A stretch of 64,000 nucleotides of DNA, taken from contig JAJEAA010000018.1 in assembly GCA_022824365.1 (NCBI GenBank), forward strand, positions 248,001 to 312,000, given 5' to 3'. Positions 46,973 through 58,972 of the stretch are shown here, one piece after another. Every line of letters starts with the position of its first letter. Positions within the stretch are counted from its first letter, which is position 1. The position numbers and the translations under genes were made by a program. The stretch comes from Anaerolineae bacterium (GTDB lineage Bacteria; Chloroflexota; Anaerolineae; Aggregatilineales; Phototrophicaceae). The notes below the pieces were generated by a model. That model was not told the origin of the DNA. It saw nothing but the letters and a program-made list of their open reading frames with translations, and searched no databases.

Positions 46973-47011
46973 TTGAGACAATATCGATCGTCATATATCA
47001 TAAAAATGATA
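46973..47011 (+). promoter_or_regulatory. promoter of the three-gene cassette with palindrome over the -10 box
   Basis: TTGAGA (46973-46978) and TATCAT (46996-47001) are separated by 17 bases and match consensus at five of six positions each. TATCAT is also the left arm of a perfect inverted repeat with ATGATA (47006-47011) around AAAA, so a protein bound there would block the promoter. A second possible promoter is TTGAAA (47024-47029) with GATAAT (47046-47051), spacer 16. The surrounding 150 bases are clearly AT-rich compared with the rest of the window. Confidence 0.6.
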
Positions 47012-47085
47012 AAAAAAATACCCTTGAAATTTTTAGACGAGTGGCGATAATATCCATAAATATATTTGAGAGTATGGAGCCGAAG

Positions 47086-47631
47086 ATGCGAAAGAATGAA
47101 GATTCTCACTTCAAGAAAGATACCCTTGAAAGTTCGTTGCGCGTAGAGCGTGACAAATTGCAGCAGGAGATTAAGCAACTACGCAAAGAAATCGAGGCGA
47201 AGGAATCTCAGTGCCGAGCCAAAGAAGAGCGACTTGGACATGTACAAGCATTGCTTACCGATGAGCCGTCGGCGAGCAGCGGGCCGCCACCTAGACGACC
47301 CGGCGCAGAGCCGTCTTCGACACCAACGCCGCAGCTCCTGGAAATGGCGGAACAAGTCTTGCGCGAGCGTAAGGGAGAGCCGATGCACTACCGTGATCTA
47401 GCTGATGAAATGATGCAGCGGGGCGCGGTCATCTTGGGACAAGACCCTGCTGGCGCGCTGGTGTCGCGCATGACGCAAGATGACAATCGGCGGGCTGAAG
47501 AGGATAGGCGCTTCATCCGCCCCACCAGCAAGGGTTTCTATGCGCTGCGGGAAGATTATCCGGATGCGCGCAATGTGGGCGCGCGGCGGCATCGGAAGCG
47601 GTCGAACATAGCAACTGAAGGGAGCAAGTAG
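47086..47631 (+). CDS. coiled-coil/HARE-HTH domain protein (cassette gene 1)
   Basis: A 181-residue soluble protein. Residues about 10-55 are strongly charged heptad-like sequence (RDKLQQEIKQLRKEIEAKE), a probable coiled coil, followed by a Pro/Ser linker. Residues about 84-160 match the HARE-HTH fold: EMAEQVLRERKGEPMHYRDL, then DPAGALVSRMTQDDNRR, then RFIRPTSKGFYAL. HARE-HTH domains are winged-helix modules found on bacterial restriction and DNA-modification proteins, RNA polymerase delta and eukaryotic ASXL. The ATG at 47086 has GGAG six bases upstream; an ATG at 47074 is possible, and the longer open frame starts upstream of the promoter. A DNA-binding or autoregulatory role is inferred. 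Gene 2 begins three bases after the stop. Confidence 0.8.
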   Translation: MRKNEDSHFKKDTLESSLRVERDKLQQEIKQLRKEIEAKESQCRAKEERLGHVQALLTDEPSASSGPPPRRPGAEPSSTPTPQLLEMAEQVLRERKGEPMHYRDLADEMMQRGAVILGQDPAGALVSRMTQDDNRRAEEDRRFIRPTSKGFYALREDYPDARNVGARRHRKRSNIATEGSK

Positions 47632-47634
47632 GAC

Positions 47635-50244
47635 ATGATTAGAGAAGGTTATCGTTCGCCAGGATGGAGTGCCTCCGGCTACTTGAAGATTTTCGAAGGG
47701 AGTTATGGTGACGGGGAGACCCGGATTCTCGCGCAGGAACCGGTACAAAATGCCAAGGACGCTCGTTCTGGAGACGAAGTCGTGCAAGTGGAATACCGGC
47801 TGATGCAGCGCCTTGCCGACGAAGGTCGTCCCTTTAATATGTTGACCGTCACTGATAGGGGTACAACAGGGCTCTGCGGGAATACCAATCCAAGTGCAGC
47901 TACCCTGAAGCGAGCGACAGATGCCGACCGTGAATACCTGAAATGGTATCACTTTGAGCGACTGTTCGACTCGAATAAGACTCAATTGCAGAATGGTTCA
48001 CGCGGCTGGGGTAAAACAATCTTTCTGAAGTGCTCGCGCATACCTTATATGCAGCGCAGCGCAATGATGATATATGATACGCTGCTTGAGAATAGCGAAT
48101 ATCGCTTCGGCGACATGACCATTTGGGATGATGACTTCGGCGTACGCAAGCAACCGCTTCTGAACGACAAAGCCCGACGGGCAGTGTCTGCCCCCTCCTA
48201 CACGACGCCGGACGGCAACATTAGCCTGCCACTGGCGCTCAAACCTTTGCGCGAGCCTGGCACACGAATCACAGTGCCCTTCCTCTCGGATAGCGCCGCC
48301 AAAGCGCTGCGAGATGGAATGCTGGCGCGCTGGCTGCAATACCTGTGGTGGCGCCCCATTGCTGAGGGCAACTTGAGAATCACGATCGTCGATGACAATG
48401 GGCGGAGCGAATCCGTTGTCGAACCCGAGTGGTGGGGGAACGAGATTTGGTCAAGCGACGCGACCGATCCTGGTCCAATTCACCGGCTCTATACAGGCTG
48501 CCATCTACAGGTCCTTGAGAACGAAAACCTTGGGAGCGGCTGTTTCGTGAAGCGCCTGGCGCTGCTCTACGATACCAATATTCGTGACCAGCACATGACT
48601 TATGATGGGCCCGATTATTCAGGCATACAACTGATCCGCTCCGGGCAATGCATCGAAACATATTGGGATTCGAAATCAGACGGAATTCCGCTAAAAGAAA
48701 AACCAGGGTTCCGTGCTTTTGTAGAATTTGATGAAGAGACCGACAAGGCCTTACGCGATATTGATACTACGGCGCATGACAGGTTTCGCCGAACCGGAAT
48801 AGTCAGGGATCCGATTCTTCCCTATCTGAGGGAAAGATTGCACGAATTTGCTGACAAAATCGGACTGATCAAAAGCCAAAGCCGCGATAATGGCAATGCC
48901 AACGAGAAGTTTCTCCGTACAAGCCAATTTGTTTTCGACCGTCTCTTGTCCAAAGCAATGAGTAAAGTTCCAATCGATCGCCCTGGCGATAATCCTGCGA
49001 ACGAAACCGGGATCCCTTGGGAGGTAGATGTACTACTGTCTTATCCCCATCCGAAATCGACGCGAGCGAATTGGTGCGAGCGCATCACCAATCTTCGCTT
49101 TGTGATCAATTCGCGCCCAGAAAGGCTACGCCCACTGACAAGACTCGCCCTCGAGTGGCAAGCGCCGGGTCAAAAGCCCGAAAAGATTTGGTCGCGGAAA
49201 CCCTTGCGTGACATCGACAGCTTTGACTTCCCGGATCGCGTTCTGACTCGGCAAGAGGTGGATGAACCCCATCTCGTCTGTCCCGAGCCAGGCATATACC
49301 GAATCCGTGCTGTTGTCTTCGAGGGAAACAAGTTGGTGGCCAAGAAAGCGCGTTCAATCCACATCGAGATGGATCCGCCAATACGCGAAGAGAAACCTTA
49401 CGCTGTGAGCATTTCAGTTGAAAACGCCACGAATCTCGGCGAGCTGCGCATTGAAAACGATGATATCTTGCGCCTGCAAATTAACGGTCGCAATCGAACA
49501 CACGAAGACGTGTCAGGCACTCTGCTGCTCAGGATGAGGGAAGGTACGCTTCTCGTATCCGAGCAGCCTTTTTTCATGCCAGGCAAGCCACTTGGCGGAG
49601 ACGAACGGCGACGTAAGCTGCACGAATTGAGCTTGCGCGTTGTTCGAGGCGAAGCGGGTGAATCGAGGCGCGAAAACGGAATGTTGACTTTAGCACTCGA
49701 GCCGGGACGACGTGTTATGCAAGCCTATCTGCTGGACGGAAAAGACGAGCTGGCCTATGGTTCGCATATTCTTCACTTTGAATCTGAGCCCGCGCAAACG
49801 CAAGGTGGATTGCCTTTTGAGGTTTTCCAAGTACACAGTGGGACGCCACCAATGTGGGAGCTTAGAATGGAGGAGAGCAAACTGCACTTCGCTTCTAAAT
49901 ACCCGCTCCATACTGCATTGTTAAAGACTTCGACCCCTGAATCCTTTGAGGGTCACAACCCATTTGAATTGGAGATCAATGTAAACGGCCTCCTCCAATG
50001 GGCGCTGGAACCTCTATTTGAAGACGAAGCAGATCCAACTAGACTGGAATCGTTGCGCGACGCAAAACCAAATCTCGTAGACGACGATGCTTGGGATTGG
50101 TACATGGAGTGTTTATCCGAGCTAGAAGCTGAAATCAAGAATTACAAACAAAGGCAACTCATATCACCAATTGATTTTGCCCTAAAATGGAGGAAGACTG
50201 TCGCTGCCATATATCCAATCTTGATTCCACAGGAGAACGACTAA
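47635..50244 (+). CDS. GHKL (MORC/Hsp90-like) ATPase with Ig-like domains (cassette gene 2)
   Basis: An 869-residue soluble protein. The N-terminus carries GHKL-type ATP motifs: the N-box EPVQNAKDAR (Glu35, Asn39, Asp42), a G1-like DRGTTG (Asp74 to Gly79) and a G2-like GSRGWGKTIFLK (Gly121 to Lys127). Their order and spacing fit Hsp90/MutL/MORC ATPases, although the G1 box has an extra residue. A transducer-like region follows to about residue 400. From about 480 to 790 the sequence is beta-rich with Ig/CARDB-like strands (for example YAVSISVENATNLGELRI). The C-terminal 80 residues are helical. Such ATPases clamp DNA or remodel proteins; MORC relatives occur in bacterial restriction-like operons. 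Base use is more AT-rich than in its neighbours. I know no named system with this trio. Confidence 0.78.
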   Translation: MIREGYRSPGWSASGYLKIFEGSYGDGETRILAQEPVQNAKDARSGDEVVQVEYRLMQRLADEGRPFNMLTVTDRGTTGLCGNTNPSAATLKRATDADREYLKWYHFERLFDSNKTQLQNGSRGWGKTIFLKCSRIPYMQRSAMMIYDTLLENSEYRFGDMTIWDDDFGVRKQPLLNDKARRAVSAPSYTTPDGNISLPLALKPLREPGTRITVPFLSDSAAKALRDGMLARWLQYLWWRPIAEGNLRITIVDDNGRSESVVEPEWWGNEIWSSDATDPGPIHRLYTGCHLQVLENENLGSGCFVKRLALLYDTNIRDQHMTYDGPDYSGIQLIRSGQCIETYWDSKSDGIPLKEKPGFRAFVEFDEETDKALRDIDTTAHDRFRRTGIVRDPILPYLRERLHEFADKIGLIKSQSRDNGNANEKFLRTSQFVFDRLLSKAMSKVPIDRPGDNPANETGIPWEVDVLLSYPHPKSTRANWCERITNLRFVINSRPERLRPLTRLALEWQAPGQKPEKIWSRKPLRDIDSFDFPDRVLTRQEVDEPHLVCPEPGIYRIRAVVFEGNKLVAKKARSIHIEMDPPIREEKPYAVSISVENATNLGELRIENDDILRLQINGRNRTHEDVSGTLLLRMREGTLLVSEQPFFMPGKPLGGDERRRKLHELSLRVVRGEAGESRRENGMLTLALEPGRRVMQAYLLDGKDELAYGSHILHFESEPAQTQGGLPFEVFQVHSGTPPMWELRMEESKLHFASKYPLHTALLKTSTPESFEGHNPFELEINVNGLLQWALEPLFEDEADPTRLESLRDAKPNLVDDDAWDWYMECLSELEAEIKNYKQRQLISPIDFALKWRKTVAAIYPILIPQEND

Positions 50245-51047
50245 TGGCCGTCCTCATCTGGAGCGACCGAGACGGCACGCTCGGCAACTCAATCCGCAGC
50301 GGGCGGCGCGTCGCCCTTAGCGCCGAAGAATACCGTCCCGAAGCCGAAGCGCTTGACCAGCGACTCGACGCCCTGCTTGATATGGCCTGGCATGCGCTGT
50401 CCATCATCACGAAACGCGAAAATGGCAAAGCCCGCTTCAATTCCTTCGAGCAGGTATGGGTATTGGGCCGTGCGGTGCATGTCAGCGAAGTGATGCGTCA
50501 CGAGGCGATGCAAGGCGAAGTTCGCACTTTGCTCTGGCAAGCCCTGGCGCCAAAAGCTTGGTATGGCATCCGGCACGACGCCATCCGCGATCCGCGCTGG
50601 CACGAGCTTATTCCAGCGAGGAAGAATCAATGGCGAACACGTACAAGCGACAAGAGGCTAGACCGAGCATATGATTTTCTTGAGGTCGGCTTCTGGCTGC
50701 GAGAACAGCAATTACAGGATGCCGGCGAGGTATTCAGCTGGGAATTCAGCAACGCTCGCAAGCTGTATGTGCGCCCAACGCTACGTTCGAAAGAGCTGCG
50801 TGAGGCGCTGTTGTACTGGCTGCGACGACAATCTCCAGAAGTCCGCGAATTCGCAAAGATCACCGGGACCGTTGAAGGCTTTATCATCTTTGTTAAGGCG
50901 CTGAGCAAACGCTTCCCAGCCAAGGGTCCCGGCTCGGCGCTTTTGCCGCAGCACTATCCGGAAGATGAATTGCGCACTATCGTTTGCCAAGTGCTAGATG
51001 CTGCGCGCGATGCGCATTTCTCGTTCGAGGCGGAAGAAAACGCCTAA
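50244..51047 (+). CDS. unrecognised helical protein (cassette gene 3)
   Basis: A 267-residue protein starting at an ATG that shares its A with the stop of gene 2 (TAATG) and has AGGAG upstream, so translation is coupled. The sequence is almost entirely helical and soluble, rich in Trp and Arg (for example FEQVWVLGRAVHVSEVMRHE, KAWYGIRHDAIRDPRWHEL). No signal peptide, membrane segment, Walker motif or obvious nuclease motif is visible. The frame opens upstream at 50187 but inside gene 2. Strict coupling to the ATPase suggests a complex partner or effector. I cannot assign a family. Confidence 0.75.
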   Translation: MAVLIWSDRDGTLGNSIRSGRRVALSAEEYRPEAEALDQRLDALLDMAWHALSIITKRENGKARFNSFEQVWVLGRAVHVSEVMRHEAMQGEVRTLLWQALAPKAWYGIRHDAIRDPRWHELIPARKNQWRTRTSDKRLDRAYDFLEVGFWLREQQLQDAGEVFSWEFSNARKLYVRPTLRSKELREALLYWLRRQSPEVREFAKITGTVEGFIIFVKALSKRFPAKGPGSALLPQHYPEDELRTIVCQVLDAARDAHFSFEAEENA

Positions 51048-51053
51048 GAAAAC

Positions 51054-51086
51054 ATAGGGCGCGCCCATGCCTGCGACGCGCCCTAT
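51054..51086. terminator. bidirectional terminator between the cassette and rpoB
   Basis: ATAGGGCGCG (51054-51063) and CGCGCCCTAT (51077-51086) form a perfect ten-base-pair stem with a 13-base loop. On the minus strand it is followed by GTTTTCTT, a good U-rich tail for rpoB. On the plus strand the tail is weak (TAAAAT), so it may end cassette transcripts less efficiently. Confidence 0.75.
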
Positions 51087-51111
51087 TAAAATGTCGTTCG
51101 TTGCGTTGAGC

Positions 51112-55128
<4,017 letters not shown>

Positions 55129-55298
55129 GGCACGGCTCCTTGGAGGAATAGATGACGCGGCTGACCGGACGAAATGAATGCACGACGAACCTCAAGCGCT
55201 CGTCATACAAGCGCTGTGAGGGATAATTAAAGCGCATACAACACGTAATGTGTCTATACCCTCTATCATTTACTCGATAAATTGTGACAGCATGAGGA

Positions 55299-55340
55299 CT
55301 GCAAGCTTGCAGTGTACAACAAAAAGAAACGTTCTGTCAA
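55299..55340 (-). promoter_or_regulatory. promoter of rpoB with palindrome at the start point
   Basis: On the minus strand TTGACA (55335-55340) and TACACT (55311-55316) are spaced by 18 bases. Directly downstream, overlapping the expected start point, lies the perfect 14-base palindrome CTGCAAGCTTGCAG (55299-55312). The leader to the TTG start is about 175 bases and also holds two AGCGCTT repeats. The rest of the 55129-55478 gap shows no gene. Confidence 0.6.
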
Positions 55341-55478
55341 GACTGACCTTTATCTCGACCGTCCTTTGGAGTAACGCTCAATCAGTATATCATGGTTTTC
55401 TCCGATGACAACGCCTAATTGGATTCGCCCGACGCAAGGAGTTGTCACGCTCCGACGCGCCTCAAGCTGAAAGGGACC

Positions 55479-56264
55479 ATGCCGATGCGCGATGTGAGAG
55501 ATCAAGTGCAGCAGCGCTTTAGCGATGTCGCAGCCAATTACCGGACAAGCAAGGTCCACGCCGCCGGCAATGACCTTGACCTCATGGTCGCGTCCTCCGC
55601 CTTCAGGCCCGAAAGTATCGTGCTGGATGCCGGCTGCGGCGCCGGGCATACATCGCTGGCTTTTGCCCCGCGCGTCGGTCGCGTTATCGCCTGCGACTTC
55701 ACCGCGGCCATGCTCGAGCAAGTGGAAACGCTGGCGCGGGAACGCGGCGCGCATAACGTGGAAGCGCAACTCGCCGATGTGGAAAACCTGCCCTTCCCGG
55801 TCGCCAGCTTCGATCTCGTTGTCACACGCTATAGCGCGCACCATTGGCTGCGCCCGGAACAAGCGCTGGCGGAGTTCCGTCGTCTGCTAAAGCCGGGCGG
55901 CGAGCTGCTCATCAGCGACATTATGGCGCCCGAAGACTATGCTCAGGATACTTTTTTGCAAGCGATCGAACTCCTGCGCGACCCATCGCACGTTCGCGAT
56001 TACCGCCTGTCCGAATGGCGAATGATGCTCTCCGACGCCGGCTTTGATACTGGAGTGCTCCTAAGTTTTGACCTGAGCCTGCACTTCGCCACTTGGACCA
56101 AACGCATGGCGACGCCACAGCAAAATCAGCAGATGATACTGACCCTCTTCGACGGCGCCCCCGACGAGATTAAACGCGCCTTTGACCTGCCCAGGCGCAT
56201 CCGCGGTAATGATTTCACGTTTACGATTCCCGGCGCAGTCATCCGCGGATTACCTGCCGCCTAG
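55479..56264 (+). CDS. class I SAM-dependent methyltransferase (UbiE-like)
   Basis: A protein of about 261 residues with a Rossmann methyltransferase fold. Motif I is VLDAGCGAGHTSLAFA, the acidic SAM-ribose residue is in RVIACDFTAAML, motif II-like ADVENLPFPVASFDLVVTRYSAHHW binds adenine and LLKPGGELLISDI is motif III. The C-terminal extension (about residues 175-261) is helical. It resembles UbiE/YcgJ-type methyltransferases; the substrate is unknown. The frame opens at 55419, but ATG codons at 55479 or 55485 put the domain in its normal position. It is convergent with the next gene, overlapping by four bases. Confidence 0.85.
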   Translation: MPMRDVRDQVQQRFSDVAANYRTSKVHAAGNDLDLMVASSAFRPESIVLDAGCGAGHTSLAFAPRVGRVIACDFTAAMLEQVETLARERGAHNVEAQLADVENLPFPVASFDLVVTRYSAHHWLRPEQALAEFRRLLKPGGELLISDIMAPEDYAQDTFLQAIELLRDPSHVRDYRLSEWRMMLSDAGFDTGVLLSFDLSLHFATWTKRMATPQQNQQMILTLFDGAPDEIKRAFDLPRRIRGNDFTFTIPGAVIRGLPAA

Positions 56265-57016
56265 CCAGGCTTGCGCGCGACCAAAATGATGCTCAAGCCA
56301 CAAACAGGACGAACCCGATTCTCTATCATAAAGAAATATGCCCGCAGCAAACGGTTCAGCAAACGCGATGACAGACTAGATGAATATCGAAAGGCATACT
56401 GCCGTCTCGTGTCAACACGTGGCATAAAGCGCTGGCGAAACTTGCGCTCGGCCCAGCCAAGGAAATTCCAATAATGGGTGTCTTGTATGTCAAGCTGCGT
56501 CACCGCTAAGTGGTCCAGCAGCACCGCCAGGTCATATCGGCGAAAATGACCCAGCCGCTCATCACGAATGTCATAAAACTCCTGATGCGCTGGAACAGAC
56601 AGAATCAGACTGCCGCCGGGGGCTAGCAGACTTTCCACTGTCAGCAAAAACCGCTTGGGATCTTCGATATGTTCAAGCACATCAATCATTGTGATAACTT
56701 CAAAGCGCTCCCCCTGCTCTAACAGCGCTTCTATCGTCGTCAGGGATACCAAACAAGGTTTAAGCTCTAAGTGTTTCAAATAGGCTTGGCTGCCCTCGAT
56801 CATATACCGACTGGTGTCTATGCCAATTATCTGCTTGCCGCGCAGGGTAGCCATAGCAACCAGAATGCCAAAACCGCAGCCAATATCGAGGATGCTCTTA
56901 TCCACGTCCTTAATCAGGCTCAAAACCTTTGCCGCCGCCGAAAATGTGCGGAAGTCCTTTGTTTTTCCCGGGTTCATTAGCCTATAGTGATTGTCTAAAT
57001 CTGTTGGCGGAGCCAT
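56261..57016 (-). CDS. class I SAM-dependent methyltransferase
   Basis: A protein of about 251 residues. Motif I is SILDIGCGFGILVAMAT, the ribose-binding Asp is in IIGIDTSRYMIEG, and EVITMIDVLEHIEDPKRFL with LLAPGGSLILSVPAH mark the Methyltransf_23/11 group seen in cell-surface glycan or lipid clusters. The C-terminal part is rich in Arg and aromatics, with a hydrophobic stretch near the end that may associate with the membrane. A TTG at 57031 could also start the frame; neither start has a good ribosome binding site. Base composition is lower in GC than its neighbours, and it has its own strong promoter. Substrate unknown. Confidence 0.83.
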   Translation of the reverse strand: MAPPTDLDNHYRLMNPGKTKDFRTFSAAAKVLSLIKDVDKSILDIGCGFGILVAMATLRGKQIIGIDTSRYMIEGSQAYLKHLELKPCLVSLTTIEALLEQGERFEVITMIDVLEHIEDPKRFLLTVESLLAPGGSLILSVPAHQEFYDIRDERLGHFRRYDLAVLLDHLAVTQLDIQDTHYWNFLGWAERKFRQRFMPRVDTRRQYAFRYSSSLSSRLLNRLLRAYFFMIENRVRPVCGLSIILVARKPG

Positions 57017-57079
57017 GGAGTCTGAATCCAAAAGTGAGTTAATGTTGGCTGGTGCGAGTGTATCATTCTGAACACAGTC

Positions 57080-57107
57080 ATTATAGTGTAACGAATAAAC
57101 TTGACAA
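57080..57107 (-). promoter_or_regulatory. strong promoter of the minus-strand methyltransferase
   Basis: On the minus strand TTGTCA (57102-57107) and a perfect TATAAT (57080-57085) are separated by 16 bases. The leader would be about 55 bases to the ATG at 57016. Confidence 0.65.
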
Positions 57108-57151
57108 ACGGATATAATATCCTTTCGGTCTCTTGCTCACATCAATGGTCC

Positions 57152-58798
57152 TCAATTTTGGCCAGTCGCCTCAAGATATTCGGTATAGCCGCCCGCATAC
57201 TCCCGCATATTTCCCTCAGCGATCTCCACCACCCGATCGACCGTCTGATCCAGAAAATATCGATCGTGCGATACTATAAGCGCCGTGCCTGCAAATTCAT
57301 CCAGCGCGTCTTCCAGCACCTCTACCGAGGCAATATCGAGGTTGTTGGTCGGCTCATCCAGCAGCAACAAGTTCGGTCCCCGCAGCATGACCAGCGCCAG
57401 TTGCAGGCGGCTTCGTTCCCCGCCGGAGAGCGTCCTTACGGGCTGATGCGCTTGCTCGTAACTGAATGCCATCCGCAGCAGAAAGTTGACCGCGCTTTGC
57501 TCGCTGCTATTCTGCAGGTTGCGGATAAGATCCAGCGGCGTCCGATCCAGCCAATCTTCCAGCGTCTGATGCTCCTGCGAATAGTAACCGATGCGAATGC
57601 TGGGACCCACCTTGACGCGTCCCTCGCTCGCTTCCAGCTCTCCCAGAATCATCCGCAGCAGCACCGTCTTTCCCGCGCCATTGGGTCCGATGACGCCAAC
57701 TCGATCGCCATGCCGCAACAAAAGATTGGCGCCCCGAATCAGCGGTTCATCGTCAAAAGCCAGCGAGACATCAATGAGCTCGAGCGCCTTTTTGCTGCCG
57801 CGCCAACCCTCGACCTTGAAGTCCATCAACTTCGGATCGAAGACCTTTTCGATTATCTCGCCGCGTTCTTCCATTTTCTGCAGCATGCGCCGCCTCTGCC
57901 GCGCCGCCAACATATGCTTGCGGCTTAGCACCTGCTTTGCCCAGCGCTCAAAACGCTCGATCATCGCTTCGATGCGAGCGATCTCTTTCTGCTGCGTCAC
58001 ATATTGCTGCTGCTGTCGCAAGCGCCGCAACTCGCGCTCATTGACATAATACGAGTAATTGCCGTGATAGATGGTGAGCTTGCCACTCTCCAGCTCGACC
58101 GTCTGCATCGCCACTTCGTCCAGCAAATAGCGATCATGCGAGATAATCACAACGCTCTTGCGATAATTGAGGATGAACCGCTCCAACTGATTCTTCCCGC
58201 GCATATCCAGGTGGTTGTCCGGCTCATCAAGCAACAAGATATCGGGCGCGGACACCGCCAACTGCACCAGCGCGACCATCTTTTTCTGGCCGCCGGACAA
58301 GGCGCCTGTGGGCAAGTTGTAGTCGTCAGCGCTGAAGCCCAGCATCGCCAGCAACTCGCGAACGTGGCTAGCGTGGCGGCCGCCGTTCATTTGTTCATAT
58401 TGAGTCAGCACAGCCTCATGCCGCGACAAAGTCTGCGTCAGGCGCTCTTGGTCACCGTAGACCTCGGGATCGGCCAGTTGGCTCTCGATCGCGTTCAAAG
58501 CCGCCTCAGCCTCGGCTAGTTCCGGCGGCTTGATCATCGCCGCTTCAATGAGAGTGGCAGCCGGCGGCAGGCTGATGTCCTGCGGCAGGTAGCCGATGCG
58601 CAGGCCGGGCTGATGGGACAAATGCCCGCGCTCCAGTTCAACCTCGCCTGTCAGCGCCTTGAACAAGGTCGATTTGCCCGCGCCATTGGGTCCCACCAGC
58701 GCGACGCGATCTTTGTCGCCGATGACCCAGGACAAGTCCCGATACAACTCGCGCCCGGCAAAGTTCACCGTGATATTGTTGACACGCAGAATGTGCAT
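57152..58798 (-). CDS. ABC-F family ATPase
   Basis: A 548-residue soluble protein with two ABC ATPase domains and no membrane part. The first domain has VGPNGAGKSTLFKAL and LSGGQKKMVALVQL. The linker is a long basic helical arm (about residues 240-310, RRLRQQQQYVTQQKEIARIEAMIERF). The second domain has IGPNGAGKTVLLRM, LSGGERSRLQLALVML and LLLLDEPTNNLD. ABC-F proteins act on ribosomes, as translation factors or antibiotic-protection proteins. The first Walker B reads LLLDEPDNHLD, with Asp in place of the usual Thr. Whether it protects against an antibiotic cannot be told. Confidence 0.9.
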   Translation of the reverse strand: MHILRVNNITVNFAGRELYRDLSWVIGDKDRVALVGPNGAGKSTLFKALTGEVELERGHLSHQPGLRIGYLPQDISLPPAATLIEAAMIKPPELAEAEAALNAIESQLADPEVYGDQERLTQTLSRHEAVLTQYEQMNGGRHASHVRELLAMLGFSADDYNLPTGALSGGQKKMVALVQLAVSAPDILLLDEPDNHLDMRGKNQLERFILNYRKSVVIISHDRYLLDEVAMQTVELESGKLTIYHGNYSYYVNERELRRLRQQQQYVTQQKEIARIEAMIERFERWAKQVLSRKHMLAARQRRRMLQKMEERGEIIEKVFDPKLMDFKVEGWRGSKKALELIDVSLAFDDEPLIRGANLLLRHGDRVGVIGPNGAGKTVLLRMILGELEASEGRVKVGPSIRIGYYSQEHQTLEDWLDRTPLDLIRNLQNSSEQSAVNFLLRMAFSYEQAHQPVRTLSGGERSRLQLALVMLRGPNLLLLDEPTNNLDIASVEVLEDALDEFAGTALIVSHDRYFLDQTVDRVVEIAEGNMREYAGGYTEYLEATGQN

Positions 58799-58972
58799 CG
58801 ATAGCCTCTTGTGCCATAACCCTGAGATGCCATTGCAGAGCTTAGCATAAGCGACTGCGCGCAGACATATCCTTATTCTCGACGCAGCGTTTGCGAATAA
58901 ACTCTACTATCATGACTTTAAGGGGATTCTGGACCGAGTCGCCGCCGAACATGGATATCATGGACCCGTCAA

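Noticed and set aside
46438-47085. Upstream extension of cassette gene 1, including a TTG at 46934 with a good AAAGGAG site
   Set aside because: The extension runs through the complement of nuoA, and both candidate promoters lie downstream of that TTG. The start at 47086 has its own ribosome binding site.
57101-57119. TTGACA followed by TATAAT on the plus strand
   Set aside because: The spacer is only seven or so bases, and no plus-strand gene follows. The minus-strand promoter using the same area is convincing.
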